Shown here one piece after another: positions 34,501 to 42,914 of a stretch of 64,000 bases of DNA. Both the position numbers and the translations under genes were made by a program. Positions within the stretch are counted from its first letter, which is position 1; each line of letters opens with the position of its first letter. The DNA is from Endotrypanum monterogeii (lineage: Eukaryota; Euglenozoa; Kinetoplastea; Trypanosomatida; Trypanosomatidae): contig CM007319.1 of the NCBI GenBank assembly GCA_000333855.2, positions 887,505 to 951,504 on the forward strand, in the 5' to 3' direction. The notes under the pieces were generated by a model that made no database searches, was not told where the DNA came from, and saw only the letters and a list, made by a program, of their open reading frames with translations.

Positions 34501-35345
34501 TGTTTCCCGGCGGTGCACACATGACTGTGACAAAGAAAAATCTACGCCTGTATCAGCGCCGAGTTGTTGGTGCACTACTATATGAATCTGTCGCGTTGCC
34601 GCTGTATTTCTTAATCATGGGGTGCCGCGACGTTGTACCGCAAGAGGCTCTCTCGGTCATGGGGGCGAAGGAACTGATTGACGTGCTGTGTGGCGAGGAC
34701 AAGAAACCTAACGACCCGCTGTGGACGACGGCGGAGATCCGGTCTGTGCTGGTCGGGGACCACGGCTACCAGAACGACTCCCCGCAACTAGAACTGCTAG
34801 CCAAAGTCCTCGGGGATCGGCTGACCCCTGCTGAACAGCGGGAGTTTCTGCTCTTCTGCACGGGTTGCCCCCGGTTGCCCATAGGCGGCATTCGAGCTCT
34901 CGGTGCTATTACGGTGGTGAAGCGGTCGAACGCATTTGTGGCCGCTCACGCTGAGGCGCTACGCACGAGAAATGCAGTGGAAAGGGCAAGCAGGAACGAG
35001 GGAGCTGAGGCGACGGAAATCGAGGGTGACGAGGAGGACGATGCCACTGTGTCAAGTCGTGTGTTCAACCCCACGGTGCCTTTCGATGGGGAAGACAATG
35101 TCTTCGGACGACATGATATCATCTCACGACGCGTGTTGGCCTCTCTTGCACGCACCACCTCAGAGGATCCGGGTGTCACAACGCCCAGTTTTGCACTCGA
35201 GTTGCTTGAATCTGAGTGGGCGCTTCCATCTGTGAACACGTGTTTCCGATATTTAAAACTACCACCCTATCCGAGCGAGGACCTGCTCTACAGGAAGTTG
35301 TTGATGAGCATCAAGCAATCCGGTGCATCCTTCGAGCTTTCCTAG
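28509..35345 (+). CDS. Giant HECT-domain E3 ubiquitin ligase
   Basis: 2278 residues. The C-terminal HECT domain transfers ubiquitin through a thioester on a conserved Cys. It begins near residue 1595 with FPISIEFKGDVGVGQGPTAQFY and ends in TCFRYLKLPPY with the catalytic Cys at 2245, then the family's closing Gly/Ala-SFELS. A Ser/Arg-rich insertion of about 215 residues (~1660-1875) splits the N-lobe, so the domain spans ~680 residues instead of the usual ~350. The N-terminal ~1000 residues are mostly helical and repeat-like (ARM/HEAT character is inferred). Residues ~1061-1104 hold a Cys/His module (CCMAGHRL, CDRC, CRTC, CRGCY) that fits a small treble-clef zinc finger of C1 or ZZ type. The overall layout recalls UFD4/TRIP12-type ligases, but the zinc module is not typical of them. 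The ORF is open upstream to a GTG; the first ATG is 28509. Confidence 0.92.
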   Translation: MDPGASDPKGQVKAVAVELKAMNATRLFEMLEAMSTSLVMGFESYLRKFDSETAIPLLTDVCARFMKESAHGDLLVISLRALSLIMEHVPSSYEAAQGYHVTLIQLASKAINRALCTKWRYIQSNNSSMIEEGLRVIRFISKDDTTGQVTRHAFIGDLLTLCTDPHPLIARQALETLLVICSKVIMPSELVKPTHSFAAGILGFFKFAKKSSPTGGVASKLGRTGGYGGKSSTKTVAADDIVPFVDHPTVVQVENVISPLLISLIEQYAKSLASIPEHWILLELSLQCLGTLIDRALLCHRSHTARALASPVLPKILFQLIIDTETNVALEASVRGDRVLLCETTLAVLTTCDRCLMMESLQLPEAQRFFRLILEDSSEEITTLLDDPFPRALIAARSTQRRDKDQITSIAALQLFVLACPTVPPDAFGLKPKLVLPVHQWMWEDELRHSNRLIEEQCVALETSWMRLDHRARILVHLKQLEADLRTMTISRGARSGHRNISRAYVPFVFHFADEVALRPIVAVKEAGPSAVDGTSLLWKTASSTTPEPHAATSLTAVKEIDSHMSGSSSTRPSNPKCPITAEALCEGDVMCGFSAVALNTQLEVPVKHVSLAEKYFISLCVFAKNTSGQMAKQVATCACASMLQLMFLSGASERFERLMSEATLPMCEMCREALISADKATKAVVLSMLEWMLRHPMAETCDFVEGTLRCGLLDQLELLSKAAPVVHDKPTRTATLAEKASALSDTIVKKLRRQRALQIDGTGTNANVSSSPAPANEFLSSTMLRLQHVLEGLKNCKCGVVRDNAANTSSAVRVSRARVDTHKDAIRELLRIFDESNYITAYEVYKVGVASTLLYYLLGDCTPEELVRHTGAYHHRVPSSAYSGETAAQTDAQPEPIDRNALAWAALMASGKHMADVLTTYVVEKRMRCFIDCAVAYPAGMRRLVYILTSNLSLQSSLPLVESVITADRVSCKTPLQAHQALSKIAPGIALCGDAGRRLSTAMKASTLAGAASGPATSSASGAVSRSLRTSFILFSLPRSAAESLRGNTPAFVPGVAKECCMAGHRLHYIEHHTQPQKCDRCNGNTPSGYNCRTCNYNICRGCYSSYTGNTELFKLQGTVERNRIHPCASIGDVERWFRTGSTSTKGTDLAPASQSSLHHLDRFTTRVLVFLKRYTEVTNISTLSTTPHPCRAASSNYPLSPNSTTVVDLPVELAERLLKNPKVVRRLTYKYLSQFALRGVLMDENTQVTPETAAAFDAEVQAVLSTPEERSTAEHVVQEAVEERYMLYRPSCGMLPLQETLLSTLYRRAFALGDTEVLLQLETCLLRLDGAMDESLTLSKNGSVTMANLAAISNQRNANASSTKRPKSTKSTTAAIGSNPSSSLAANGTGKPVVRSEEKMMEANEFNGHRVAMDQTYLFHHFESDAASHCACGTHTRTEFHTRATPALIFTAPEIAHRSDMLLLIVLHRVLFEEIHEVMAYAQEAKSIFGSDDSIFVNYTITTALVRSLEASALRVSMLPPSYALPRWVNFVLREARFLIPLSVRERTSRFLAYGARRAFIQHMRIFRNQRNDHAGLMLPAEWAKLSNHKFSVNRDTFLQDAYMMLRKCSDARFPISIEFKGDVGVGQGPTAQFYTLLATEASKYCAGLWRMSDQQEFDGSKAISTQLGSFSTSASATHLMGETSPLVSLPPRRSSIKPTISSTRTCTSRPDSLTRRCKGSALSQSFGTVPTPSSSGTFACKGSQQMFQQSTTLSLSGSIVAMPECDGELVPPLEGFYPRHLSSVRRYPEDSSNSLSTPLVRLSQNQTLREDGVVHTSSRSVGGHIGSSAARKSLTSSEQVSNTSLTGSLHGRNSLSVSAVHSDANRRTFLVDSNVGVMRDYILEQRERVRAYYAIGAALGRAFLDEQVFPLPLSPAVAYFIRRGLPPYQCALPDGIRIEPPPAFPIDLLELPVTAASWVDQSISHSLASLSSMDSATLAALELPFTLPGDDNFELFPGGAHMTVTKKNLRLYQRRVVGALLYESVALPLYFLIMGCRDVVPQEALSVMGAKELIDVLCGEDKKPNDPLWTTAEIRSVLVGDHGYQNDSPQLELLAKVLGDRLTPAEQREFLLFCTGCPRLPIGGIRALGAITVVKRSNAFVAAHAEALRTRNAVERASRNEGAEATEIEGDEEDDATVSSRVFNPTVPFDGEDNVFGRHDIISRRVLASLARTTSEDPGVTTPSFALELLESEWALPSVNTCFRYLKLPPYPSEDLLYRKLLMSIKQSGASFELS

Positions 35346-35604
35346 AATGGTCCTCAGCACAACCCCACTACCCTGTATTTTTTTTTTTTTGCTTCCCAAC
35401 TACCTCCTCCCTCACTTTTTCTGTTGCCTCCATCTCTCGGTGGAATCCACCGGGCTTATTAGCGAAGCAACACCCGTACATTTCTCTGACATGTGTGTAT
35501 AAGGTACCACTGTTTATATTGCGTGCAGGAAGACGGCAGCAGTGATGCTCTGGTACTTACATTTCTTCGTCTCTATGTAGGGCGGCCTCGTATAAATAAA
35601 TATG

Positions 35605-35606
<2 letters not shown>

Positions 35607-35641
<35 letters not shown>
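35607..35641. repeat. (TA)n microsatellite
   Basis: About 17 TA units. Confidence 0.9.
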
Positions 35642-35648
<7 letters not shown>

Positions 35649-36501
35649 ACGGCGGCGTATCAGACTCCTTGTGTGTGTGGACCGATCGGGTAGCGAAGAT
35701 AGAGTGTGACACTTGAATTTGCGGAAATCTCTACCTCAATACGCACAGCGTATTCTTTTTTTAAGTAGTGATCTCTTGTTTTTTTTTTTTGCTCCTCTTC
35801 CCTCCACATACATCATCACCTGGTTTCACGAGGGTAAGCGACTAGCGGCTCACTCTTGGTAGACTTATGCGTAACGGGGACAACTCTATCGTCTGTAGGC
35901 CCCATTTTTTTTTTTCGCGCATACTCTCCAACAGGCCCGCTTCTCCCCTCTTCCATCTCTCGTTACTGCTTAGCCCGCGCCCTGTTGATTTTTATTTTTT
36001 TTTTCTGTACCTCATCCCTGTTCTCGCCCCTTTCTCTTACGTTCGTAACTTTCACTGGGTTTCTGCGCTGATTTCAGTGTGGGCTGCTTTTCCTGTTGCA
36101 GCTGATTTTTTTTCTCATCGCAGTATTTTTGTGTGTGTGTTTCTGTGTTGAGGTGCTTCGCCTCACACAGTCTTCAATGAGGTCTGACGGCAACATGGTA
36201 GTCCTTTTTTTTTGTCTACCGGGCGCCTATGTTATAGTAAGTGTCCATCAAACAAAATTTGTCACCTTTTTTTTTTCTTCCACCGTTTGTGTTGTGGAAT
36301 TTCTTTTTTTTTTCTACCTCACCCTCTCTCTTTCTCTCCTTATACTTGGGGTGATACTGCCTTTCAATCTTTTATGTCACACTTGTCCATCTCTTCCTTT
36401 GCCAAAGTGGTGAAGTATCACGCAATGTTCGGTCAACATCAGCTTTCCCTGTAACCCTCTGACTCGAAGCCCCTATAGTAGGATCTATAGAAGCGCTAGC
36501 A

Positions 36502-36523
36502 ATATATATATATATATATATAT
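36502..36523. repeat. (TA)n microsatellite
   Basis: About 11 AT units. Confidence 0.9.
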
Positions 36524-37193
36524 GTGGGTATCGTAGAAGCGCGGAGTGCTCTGCGTTTGGGGGTGGGTGCGGTCTGGGGGGGGGGGGGAGGTGCGCAGGG
36601 GTAGTTTTGTGATTATTTCCGTTGGTCTTTGTTTTTATTCCCTCTTGTGGGCCTTCCATATTTGTTATGACGTGGTGATTGAGACTGCTTGAGTTTGCGA
36701 TGAGTTTTCGAGAACAAGGGAGGGTAAGTCCTGTGATACCTCTGCACAGACTGTACATGTAAGTGTATGTGTTGAATACACGGTATACCTGCTCACCCCA
36801 CCGGTACCACCGGCACTGTTTATTCCCTCTGTATTGCAGGCTCGTATACTACCGATAAAAAAAAAAAATAGGATTTACAGCAAAAAAAAAAACCGCACAC
36901 CCGAAAGCGGTGGGGGCGACGTAAAACCTGTCTATTATTTCGCCTTGTCTACAGTGTACGGTACGCTCTTGCCGTATATCACGCCCCCTCTCATTTCTCC
37001 TCTCCGAATAGGGAGACGCACTCGAAATGAATGTACTTGCTCGCCGGCAGAGAGTGGACTGTTTGCAGTTGCCAACCAGCCGTCCCGTTACGCGAGTTGA
37101 TTTTTTCTCCATCTGCTAGACGGATCCGCAACTCCTGCCTTCTACCCCGCGCACATGCACAGACACACGCACCTCCAAGGGAATGTAGGTGAT

Positions 37194-37214
37194 TGTGTGT
37201 GTGTGTGTGTGTGA
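37194..37214. repeat. (TG)n microsatellite
   Basis: About 10 TG units. Confidence 0.9.
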
Positions 37215-37553
37215 GCTGAGGCTTTTCCCGGAAAGATTTCGATCAGGGGGGGGGGCGAAAAAAAAATAAAAAGGTTTCAATTTTTACTCGCCTTTCCTGA
37301 CCTAGCCGGCCTTCAAATGATTCATGAGTCTTGTCCCCCCTTGTATTCACTCCACTTTCTCATTCCTGCTCTTTTTTGTTTGTTTGTCCCTCACGTTTCA
37401 TTTGTTTCTACCGCAGTCGAAAAAAAAAAAAAGGGTTTAACGACTCCACGTTTGAAGGTAGTCGCCATCTCAATCTAGATAGATCAACAGAATCTCTCTT
37501 CGTGGAATTGTTGGTGAGTTTTTGCGGAGGCTTCACCCTGGTTTCCCTGGCGA

Positions 37554-37582
37554 CCTTTTTTTTTTTCTTCTACTCACTTCAG
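37554..37582 (+). promoter_or_regulatory. Candidate trans-splice acceptor for the Lys-rich protein gene
   Basis: A run of about a dozen T with C/T extension ends in CTTCAG at 37577-37582, 39 bases before the ATG at 37622. It decides the start: the open frame upstream of this site would not be in the mature message. Confidence 0.6.
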
Positions 37583-37621
37583 GTTTGTTCCCACTTGAGT
37601 ATCGCAGGAGCCGCCGCCCCG

Positions 37622-38806
37622 ATGACGGCAGAGGAAGAATTACGGGAGCTTCTCCCGAAAATGCGCTTCAACAAGGAGTTCAAAAAGAAGCAGAAGTACA
37701 AGTACAAAAGGCGGGTCGAGGCGCGGGAGAAGGAGCTTGAGATAATTACTGGGAAGAAACGCTCGACAGGCAAACAGAGTGTAGTCACAAGAAATAACGC
37801 AAAAAAGAAGTCAGCGTCTACAGCAAAACCCAGCACAGCATCCGCGGTGAAGGTGAAGGCCAAACTGCAACAGAAAACGCGAGTGCCGAAGCTGAAGGTC
37901 GCGCAGGCGCAGACCGGGCAGGAGACGCTGAAAAAGAAAAAGGCTCGGGAGCTTGTGCAGACACAGCGCAAGAGTAAGAAAGTAGCAGCGAAAAAGGCCG
38001 CCGCCGCCGCCGCCGCCAAGACTGCCTCTCTTAGCGCGAGCACCGCCGCGGCTCTTGTGGCCGAGCCTTTGAGAAAAGAAGAAAGCGCCAAGTCGACGAA
38101 GGAAGAAAGGAAGCCCACCGTTGAAGCCGCGATGCCTTTAGTAGAGCCCGAACCGGATTTGTCGCAGATGGAGCGTGACAAAGTGCTTCTTGCCCGCGCA
38201 ATCCGTGGGGACGACGCCCTTGGCAGCGACGGGATTTTTGGTGTCACCGACGGCGTGGCTTTCATTCGTCAAGATCCCCTGTTGTATCCAGATAACCCCT
38301 TTCTCGACGACTACGCAGAAAAGAAGCATGCCGACGTCGTGTCAGCCGACGACTTGCTGGGGAAAGCTCATGATTTCTTCAAAAAGCTAGGGAAAAAAGA
38401 AAGAGCTTTAAATAAGGTTGCGAAGGAGCATATTAACCACTTGCGTGCAGTGAACCGCCGTGGGGGAGACAAGGACGGGTTCCGTTATGTAGTGCCAAAA
38501 AGCGTTAAGAAGGTGGTGCGGGAACTGATCTCTGCCCAGAAAGCACGCGACGGGGAGGAGGATCCGGAGGCTCTCATCGATCCAGACCACCTGGAGTCGA
38601 CCTTCGGCGGTGATGGTGTTGCCGAGACATCCGACAAGCCGGTACGCCGGTCTCGTCGCCACCGCTCACGTACGTATTCGGATTTTTATCAATTCCAGGT
38701 GAGTAAGCGGTGGACTCGAAACGCTGAAAATTTTCTCAAACGCAGCCGTCCCAACAAGATGCTTTTCGAAGCTAAAAAGCACCAACGCTCCATCAAGAAA
38801 TTCTGA
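37622..38806 (+). CDS. Lys/Ala-rich protein, probably nucleolar (ribosome biogenesis)
   Basis: 394 residues. The N-terminal half is extremely basic, with many KK pairs and a KKAAAAAAAK stretch near 122-131. This is typical of nucleolar proteins that bind pre-rRNA. The C-terminal ~180 residues are more ordered: an acidic/hydrophobic part (~180-260) with DNPFLDDYAEKKH, a basic helix, and a final segment RTYSDFYQFQVSKRW ending in a KK/RS-rich tail. The FYQFQ motif faintly recalls the C-terminal segment of Rrp7-type small-subunit factors; this is a weak resemblance, not an assignment. The start at 37622 was chosen because a strong acceptor-like site lies 39 bases upstream and the first basic conserved-looking block follows at once. 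It is followed by a Nop53 homologue. Confidence 0.75.
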   Translation: MTAEEELRELLPKMRFNKEFKKKQKYKYKRRVEAREKELEIITGKKRSTGKQSVVTRNNAKKKSASTAKPSTASAVKVKAKLQQKTRVPKLKVAQAQTGQETLKKKKARELVQTQRKSKKVAAKKAAAAAAAKTASLSASTAAALVAEPLRKEESAKSTKEERKPTVEAAMPLVEPEPDLSQMERDKVLLARAIRGDDALGSDGIFGVTDGVAFIRQDPLLYPDNPFLDDYAEKKHADVVSADDLLGKAHDFFKKLGKKERALNKVAKEHINHLRAVNRRGGDKDGFRYVVPKSVKKVVRELISAQKARDGEEDPEALIDPDHLESTFGGDGVAETSDKPVRRSRRHRSRTYSDFYQFQVSKRWTRNAENFLKRSRPNKMLFEAKKHQRSIKKF

Positions 38807-39675
38807 TTCCTCATGCGGCCTTTGCATCCCGGTGGGCGGATGGGTGGAAGCGTGGCATGGGAGGAGTGGTCCGATTTTTTAAAATTTTCTTTTCTCCTTC
38901 TGTTTTACTTGTATGACTGTTTTGTCGCCGTGCGTGTAATTTTGTAGGAGCTAATTTTTTTTTTCCGCCCCTTTCCCTCGCTTTGTCTGTTTTGGTGTGG
39001 ATTCACTTCAGTACACGAGCGACGTGTTGGCAGTTGACGTTGCTGTTGTAGCTATTGGTTGTGCAGGTATTGTGTATTGAGGTGGGGAGGGTGGGGTAAG
39101 GAGAAGGGGTACGTATGGCGCAACAGGGGGAGTGGGGGGGGGAATTGAGGAGCTTTGCAGGCAGAAGTGGATGGGTAGAAGGCAGGGGAAAGCACCCAAC
39201 ACCATCAGTTTGACCGTGAGTGAGTCAAGCTGACACGTAGGTTTTGTTTACAGTACGATAGTTACCTTTGTTTTCCATCGTCACGCCACTCCCCCTTTTT
39301 TATTTACTTCTCCTTCCTCCTCCCTCCTTCCCCACTCCTCGCCGTGGATATTGTAATTGCCACATAAAACTGCTTTTTATATTGCGCTGATGAAATGCGC
39401 CGTCTTCCTGCTCCGCTTTTCTTCCCCCTTTTTCCCTTCCTACTCTGCGCGACCAGCGATCCCGTTGTGTTTATTCTTCCTTTTTTTTTTTTGCTATTGT
39501 GCGATATGGTGTACATCACTCGAGAGCATCAATTTTTTTTTCTGAAAGATGAATTTTCTCAGGAGAAAAAGACCCCCACCTCCCACACACACACACACTA
39601 GTAGCAGAACTGATGGAGACGGACACTTCGAGGCACAGGTAGCAGGTGTGTGACAGCGACAGGTGATGAACTTGG

Positions 39676-39724
<49 letters not shown>

Positions 39725-40436
39725 TACTTGCGAATAAAGGATGCACACACACACACATTACGGTGTTTTTGTTTTTTGCTGTGCACGTAACTGCGTATCA
39801 CAATTATATAAAATCGCACCGAATCTCAAAAAAATGTTAGGTACAAACACCTGGACAAAATTCACTTATCTGAAGTGGATGTCACAGGCGCTCTTCGCAT
39901 AGAATCATCTCAGAGCAGGCAAAAAAAAAAAGTAGCGAAGTGCTTCACTAACGAACCGCACCTCATGCGTCGGTTCAACAACATCGTCGAAGGGGCAAAG
40001 AATTATTTTTCCCCCTCTTGGCATGGATAATGTGTCGCATCCCCTCAAAAATTGTACATATATCTACTCATCTACCTATGTATCTATCTATCTATATATA
40101 TATATATATTGGATTCCATCTTTCTATTCATATACCTTGTAAATTTGGCGGCCCGTTTTACCGGTTAAAGCTTTCCATTTTTTTCATTTTTCTACGGCTC
40201 TACCCCTCCCCGCTCCTCCTCACACTGAGCGAACACCGCCCGGCACCGGTGTCTCGTTTTTTTTTTTCGACGGAAAAGTGATCTACTCCAATCGTAGATC
40301 CGACCTGCTACAGTCTTCGTGCTTTTGTTCATAACACCTTACATGGCGGGAAACTAGACAGAAAAAGCATACGCACAGAGGCACAAACGGGAGAGCGAGG
40401 CGACGCAGTGTGAGCGGGGGAGGAAAATCAAAAAGA
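38807..40436 (+). other. 1.6 kb spacer
   Basis: No supported gene. Long (TA)n tract at 39677-39721, TATC/TA tract at 40081-40109, short CA run near 39586-39598. A poly-T run (40256-40268) followed by AGs at 40278-40279 and 40312-40313 gives acceptor candidates for the Nop53 gene. Confidence 0.6.
39677..39721. repeat. Long (TA)n microsatellite
   Basis: About 22 uninterrupted TA units, the longest pure TA run I see in the window. Confidence 0.92.
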
Positions 40437-41465
40437 ATGGGTCGACAGAAGTCGCGTAACCTTTGGAACGACGATGCAGGCGCCAAATGTGTGAATCGCC
40501 CTCCACAGGTGACAGTCGCAAAGGGATGGAAAGTAACACCAGATCTTCTTCCAGTCAAGCCGCTGGCACCGCGTCGGCGCAAGTATGCACCGATCCGGCC
40601 TAATAACCGCGAGGCTGTTGCCACGCCGCTTGGTGGGCAAAGCTACAACCCCGTTGATGAGGAGCACCAAGAGGCTCTTGCCAAAGCAGTCCAACAACTT
40701 ACGCGAAGGAAACTAAAGGACGAGAAGTTCATAAAGATGATGACGATGGGTCGAGACAAAAAATATACGGGAAACTTCTCGGCAGACAAGACGTGGGAAG
40801 AGGAGCTGCAAGAGGAACCATCTGCTACGAAAAAAAAACAAAATAAGAAAAATGTGATGACTGCACCTCCTTCACCGAACGTGTCCGCCCCTTCGATTGT
40901 GTTGGCACAAAGTGCCACGCTACCAAATGGGGGTGGGGTAACACCTAGCAAAGCCGCCGCTGCCGCTCCCGTTCCAGCCGTGGCCGCCAATGCTAAAAAA
41001 ACACCCAAAAAGAAGAAGAAAAAGAGTAAAAAAGAGTCAGTCGATGATGCTAAGCGCGCTCTTGTGCACAGGCGCCATCCACAGCGTGATGTCGTGGAGA
41101 AGGAAACCGATCAGCTTGACAAACTCCTCGCAGAACATACAGCGGCGCTGGATAAGCGAGAGGAGTCTAGGAAGAAGCGCCGCGCGGCGAAAAAAGAAAA
41201 CCTAGGCATTAAGCATTACGGGCGGCATTACCACACACCCTTAGTGCTTGACGTCGCACCCAGTGACAAACTGGTGGGTTCTTTGCGTCATTTGAGTGGT
41301 GGGTATGTGCACCCTCTCATGGAGCGCATGAAATCGCTGGAGGAGCGCAATCTAGTGCTAGCGCGTATGCGCCATACATATAACAAGCGCAAGATGTTGA
41401 GGCCGAAGGGAGAAGTTCGTGTGAAGCGGGAGGAATTCGGCGTGATGCCCGAGACGAGCTTCTGA
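40437..41465 (+). CDS. NOP53: Nop53/GLTSCR2 family 60S ribosome biogenesis factor
   Basis: 342 residues. Nop53 binds late pre-60S particles and recruits the exosome helicase Mtr4 for processing of the 3' end of pre-5.8S rRNA. The diagnostic block GQSYNPVDEEHQEALAKAV (residues ~64-82) is present. The RxxNLWNDD N-terminus (7-13) with WKVTPDLLPVKPLAPRRRKYAP matches the region ahead of it. Residues ~125-215 are low complexity with a KTPKKKKKKSKKE nuclear/nucleolar-type signal. The C-terminal third (~235-342) is a basic helical region with NLGIKHYGRHYHTP and an Arg/Lys tail, as in the family. Size is slightly below the yeast and human proteins. The frame is open back to a GTG at 40410, but the first ATG at 40437 gives the family-like MGRQKSRN start. 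Confidence 0.87.
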   Translation: MGRQKSRNLWNDDAGAKCVNRPPQVTVAKGWKVTPDLLPVKPLAPRRRKYAPIRPNNREAVATPLGGQSYNPVDEEHQEALAKAVQQLTRRKLKDEKFIKMMTMGRDKKYTGNFSADKTWEEELQEEPSATKKKQNKKNVMTAPPSPNVSAPSIVLAQSATLPNGGGVTPSKAAAAAPVPAVAANAKKTPKKKKKKSKKESVDDAKRALVHRRHPQRDVVEKETDQLDKLLAEHTAALDKREESRKKRRAAKKENLGIKHYGRHYHTPLVLDVAPSDKLVGSLRHLSGGYVHPLMERMKSLEERNLVLARMRHTYNKRKMLRPKGEVRVKREEFGVMPETSF

Positions 41466-42914
41466 ACTGCGTGTCGCTGCGCGGGGGAGGGTGGGGGGAA
41501 GGAGGGGGGCCACTTGCGCTCTCTTCCTAAATATTATCATCGACTTTTTGGACACAGTAAACGCACTATCGCATTCATTCCTAGCCAGAGTGATGATTCC
41601 CCGGCTGCTGTCCACGAATAAACTTCTTTTGTCTGTTGTCCTTTTTTGATATTATTATTATTTACTTTTGACTTCGTGTATCTGGTGTTCGAAGGCGTTG
41701 TTAACGTGTAATGTAAGCGTGATAACCACGTATTGGACTATGTCGGTGCCCTTCCCCTCCTTCTAATAGACATTCCTAGTTGCTTGTTTCCCTTGGCAAT
41801 TTTTTTTTTTCTTGATGGGGTAGGTAGTGCCTGTGCTCCTCCCCTTATTTCTACCTCCTTCGAGTAACAAACACACAAGCAAAAGAAAAAATACATTGAG
41901 AATGAGCAAACGTGAACTGACAGAGCATCATGAAATCATTTGAGCAAGTGATACCAATGCGTCTGTGATGTACAGGAGACCACGAGTAGAAAAGGCGTAG
42001 CCGCAACGATTTCCGTATCTGCATCTTTTTTAACGTGTAAATGAAAAAATCGTGCGGGACAGATGAACATATGGTGTAAACACTAAGTGTAGGTCATCGA
42101 CCAGCGCCGTTTATGTGCTCTACACTGTTGTGGCCGTGTCGCACCACACCAGTGTTTTTCATGTGGTCCCTTTTTGCTGTCCCCCGTGGCGAATCGTTTC
42201 AGTACTTACTCCTCACCCTTTCGCCTCCTTCCGTCTCCTCCTTTTTTTTTGGGGGGGTGCATGGTTGAATGCTTCCACAACCATATATATTGGTCTCGCT
42301 GGTCTTTTTGAAGAATTATGTATTTATTTCACATCTGAACTCATTGTATGATTCTTTTTTTGCCCCCCCCCCCCCTTTTTTTACCTGATGCCTTTTTGAA
42401 GCAACAATATCGGTACAGTATCACTACTATTATTAGTAGTTGTTGCTGCCTCTGCTGTTGCTCGAGGGTGCGCGAGCGCACTTTTTTTCACATTTCCCCC
42501 AACAGTTTGGCGACTGTCAACAACAAAGGAGTGTGTATTGCTTCTCCCTTCTCTGTCTTTGACTCCTTCTCCTTTTTTTTTCTTCCTCTTTCACACACGG
42601 CATTTGCATTCTGTGACAGCCTTCGTGTGCTTCGACGGCGAGGTGAGAGAGAGGAGGGCAGCAGGAAAGCGAAGACGAAATAATAAAACAAACCCGCAGG
42701 GAAAGTGAAACGCAGCAGCAACAGAAACGCTTGTGGTCTTCCGTTGTCGACGGTGTCTCGCGTTCTCTATACCTCCCCATATACGCCCCCCCCCCCAATC
42801 GAAGAGAGGGGAGGGGAATAAAAGAGGCACGTGCGACCGTTTTTTACGACCCACTGGCCTTCTCCGCAGTGACTTATATTTTTGACTTGACCTTGACGTT
42901 TGACTTCTCCCAGT
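41466..42914 (+). other. 1.4 kb spacer
   Basis: No supported gene. It carries poly-T and poly-C runs (for example about 42362-42374), a short TA run near 42284-42291, and a C/T-rich block (about 42540-42594) with several AGs downstream. No long microsatellite. Confidence 0.6.
42857..42870 (+). promoter_or_regulatory. Candidate trans-splice acceptor for the Uso1/p115-like gene
   Basis: A pyrimidine-rich stretch ending in TCCGCAG at 42864-42870, 44 bases before the ATG. An AG at 42618-42619 after the C/T block at 42566-42594 is an alternative that would give a 5' UTR of about 295 bases. Confidence 0.4.

Larger units (their letters stand above)
35346..37621 (+). other. 2.3 kb spacer
   Basis: No supported gene. 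(TA)n tracts at 35607-35641 and 36502-36523, a (TG)n tract at 37194-37214, a poly-G run near 36579-36588 and many poly-T runs. The frame of the next gene is open from 37331, but that part is polypyrimidine spacer, not protein. Confidence 0.6.

Noticed and set aside
37331..37621. N-terminal extension of the Lys-rich protein
   Set aside because: The frame is open, but it reads through a poly-T tract and a strong splice acceptor ending at 37582, so it would not be in the mature mRNA.
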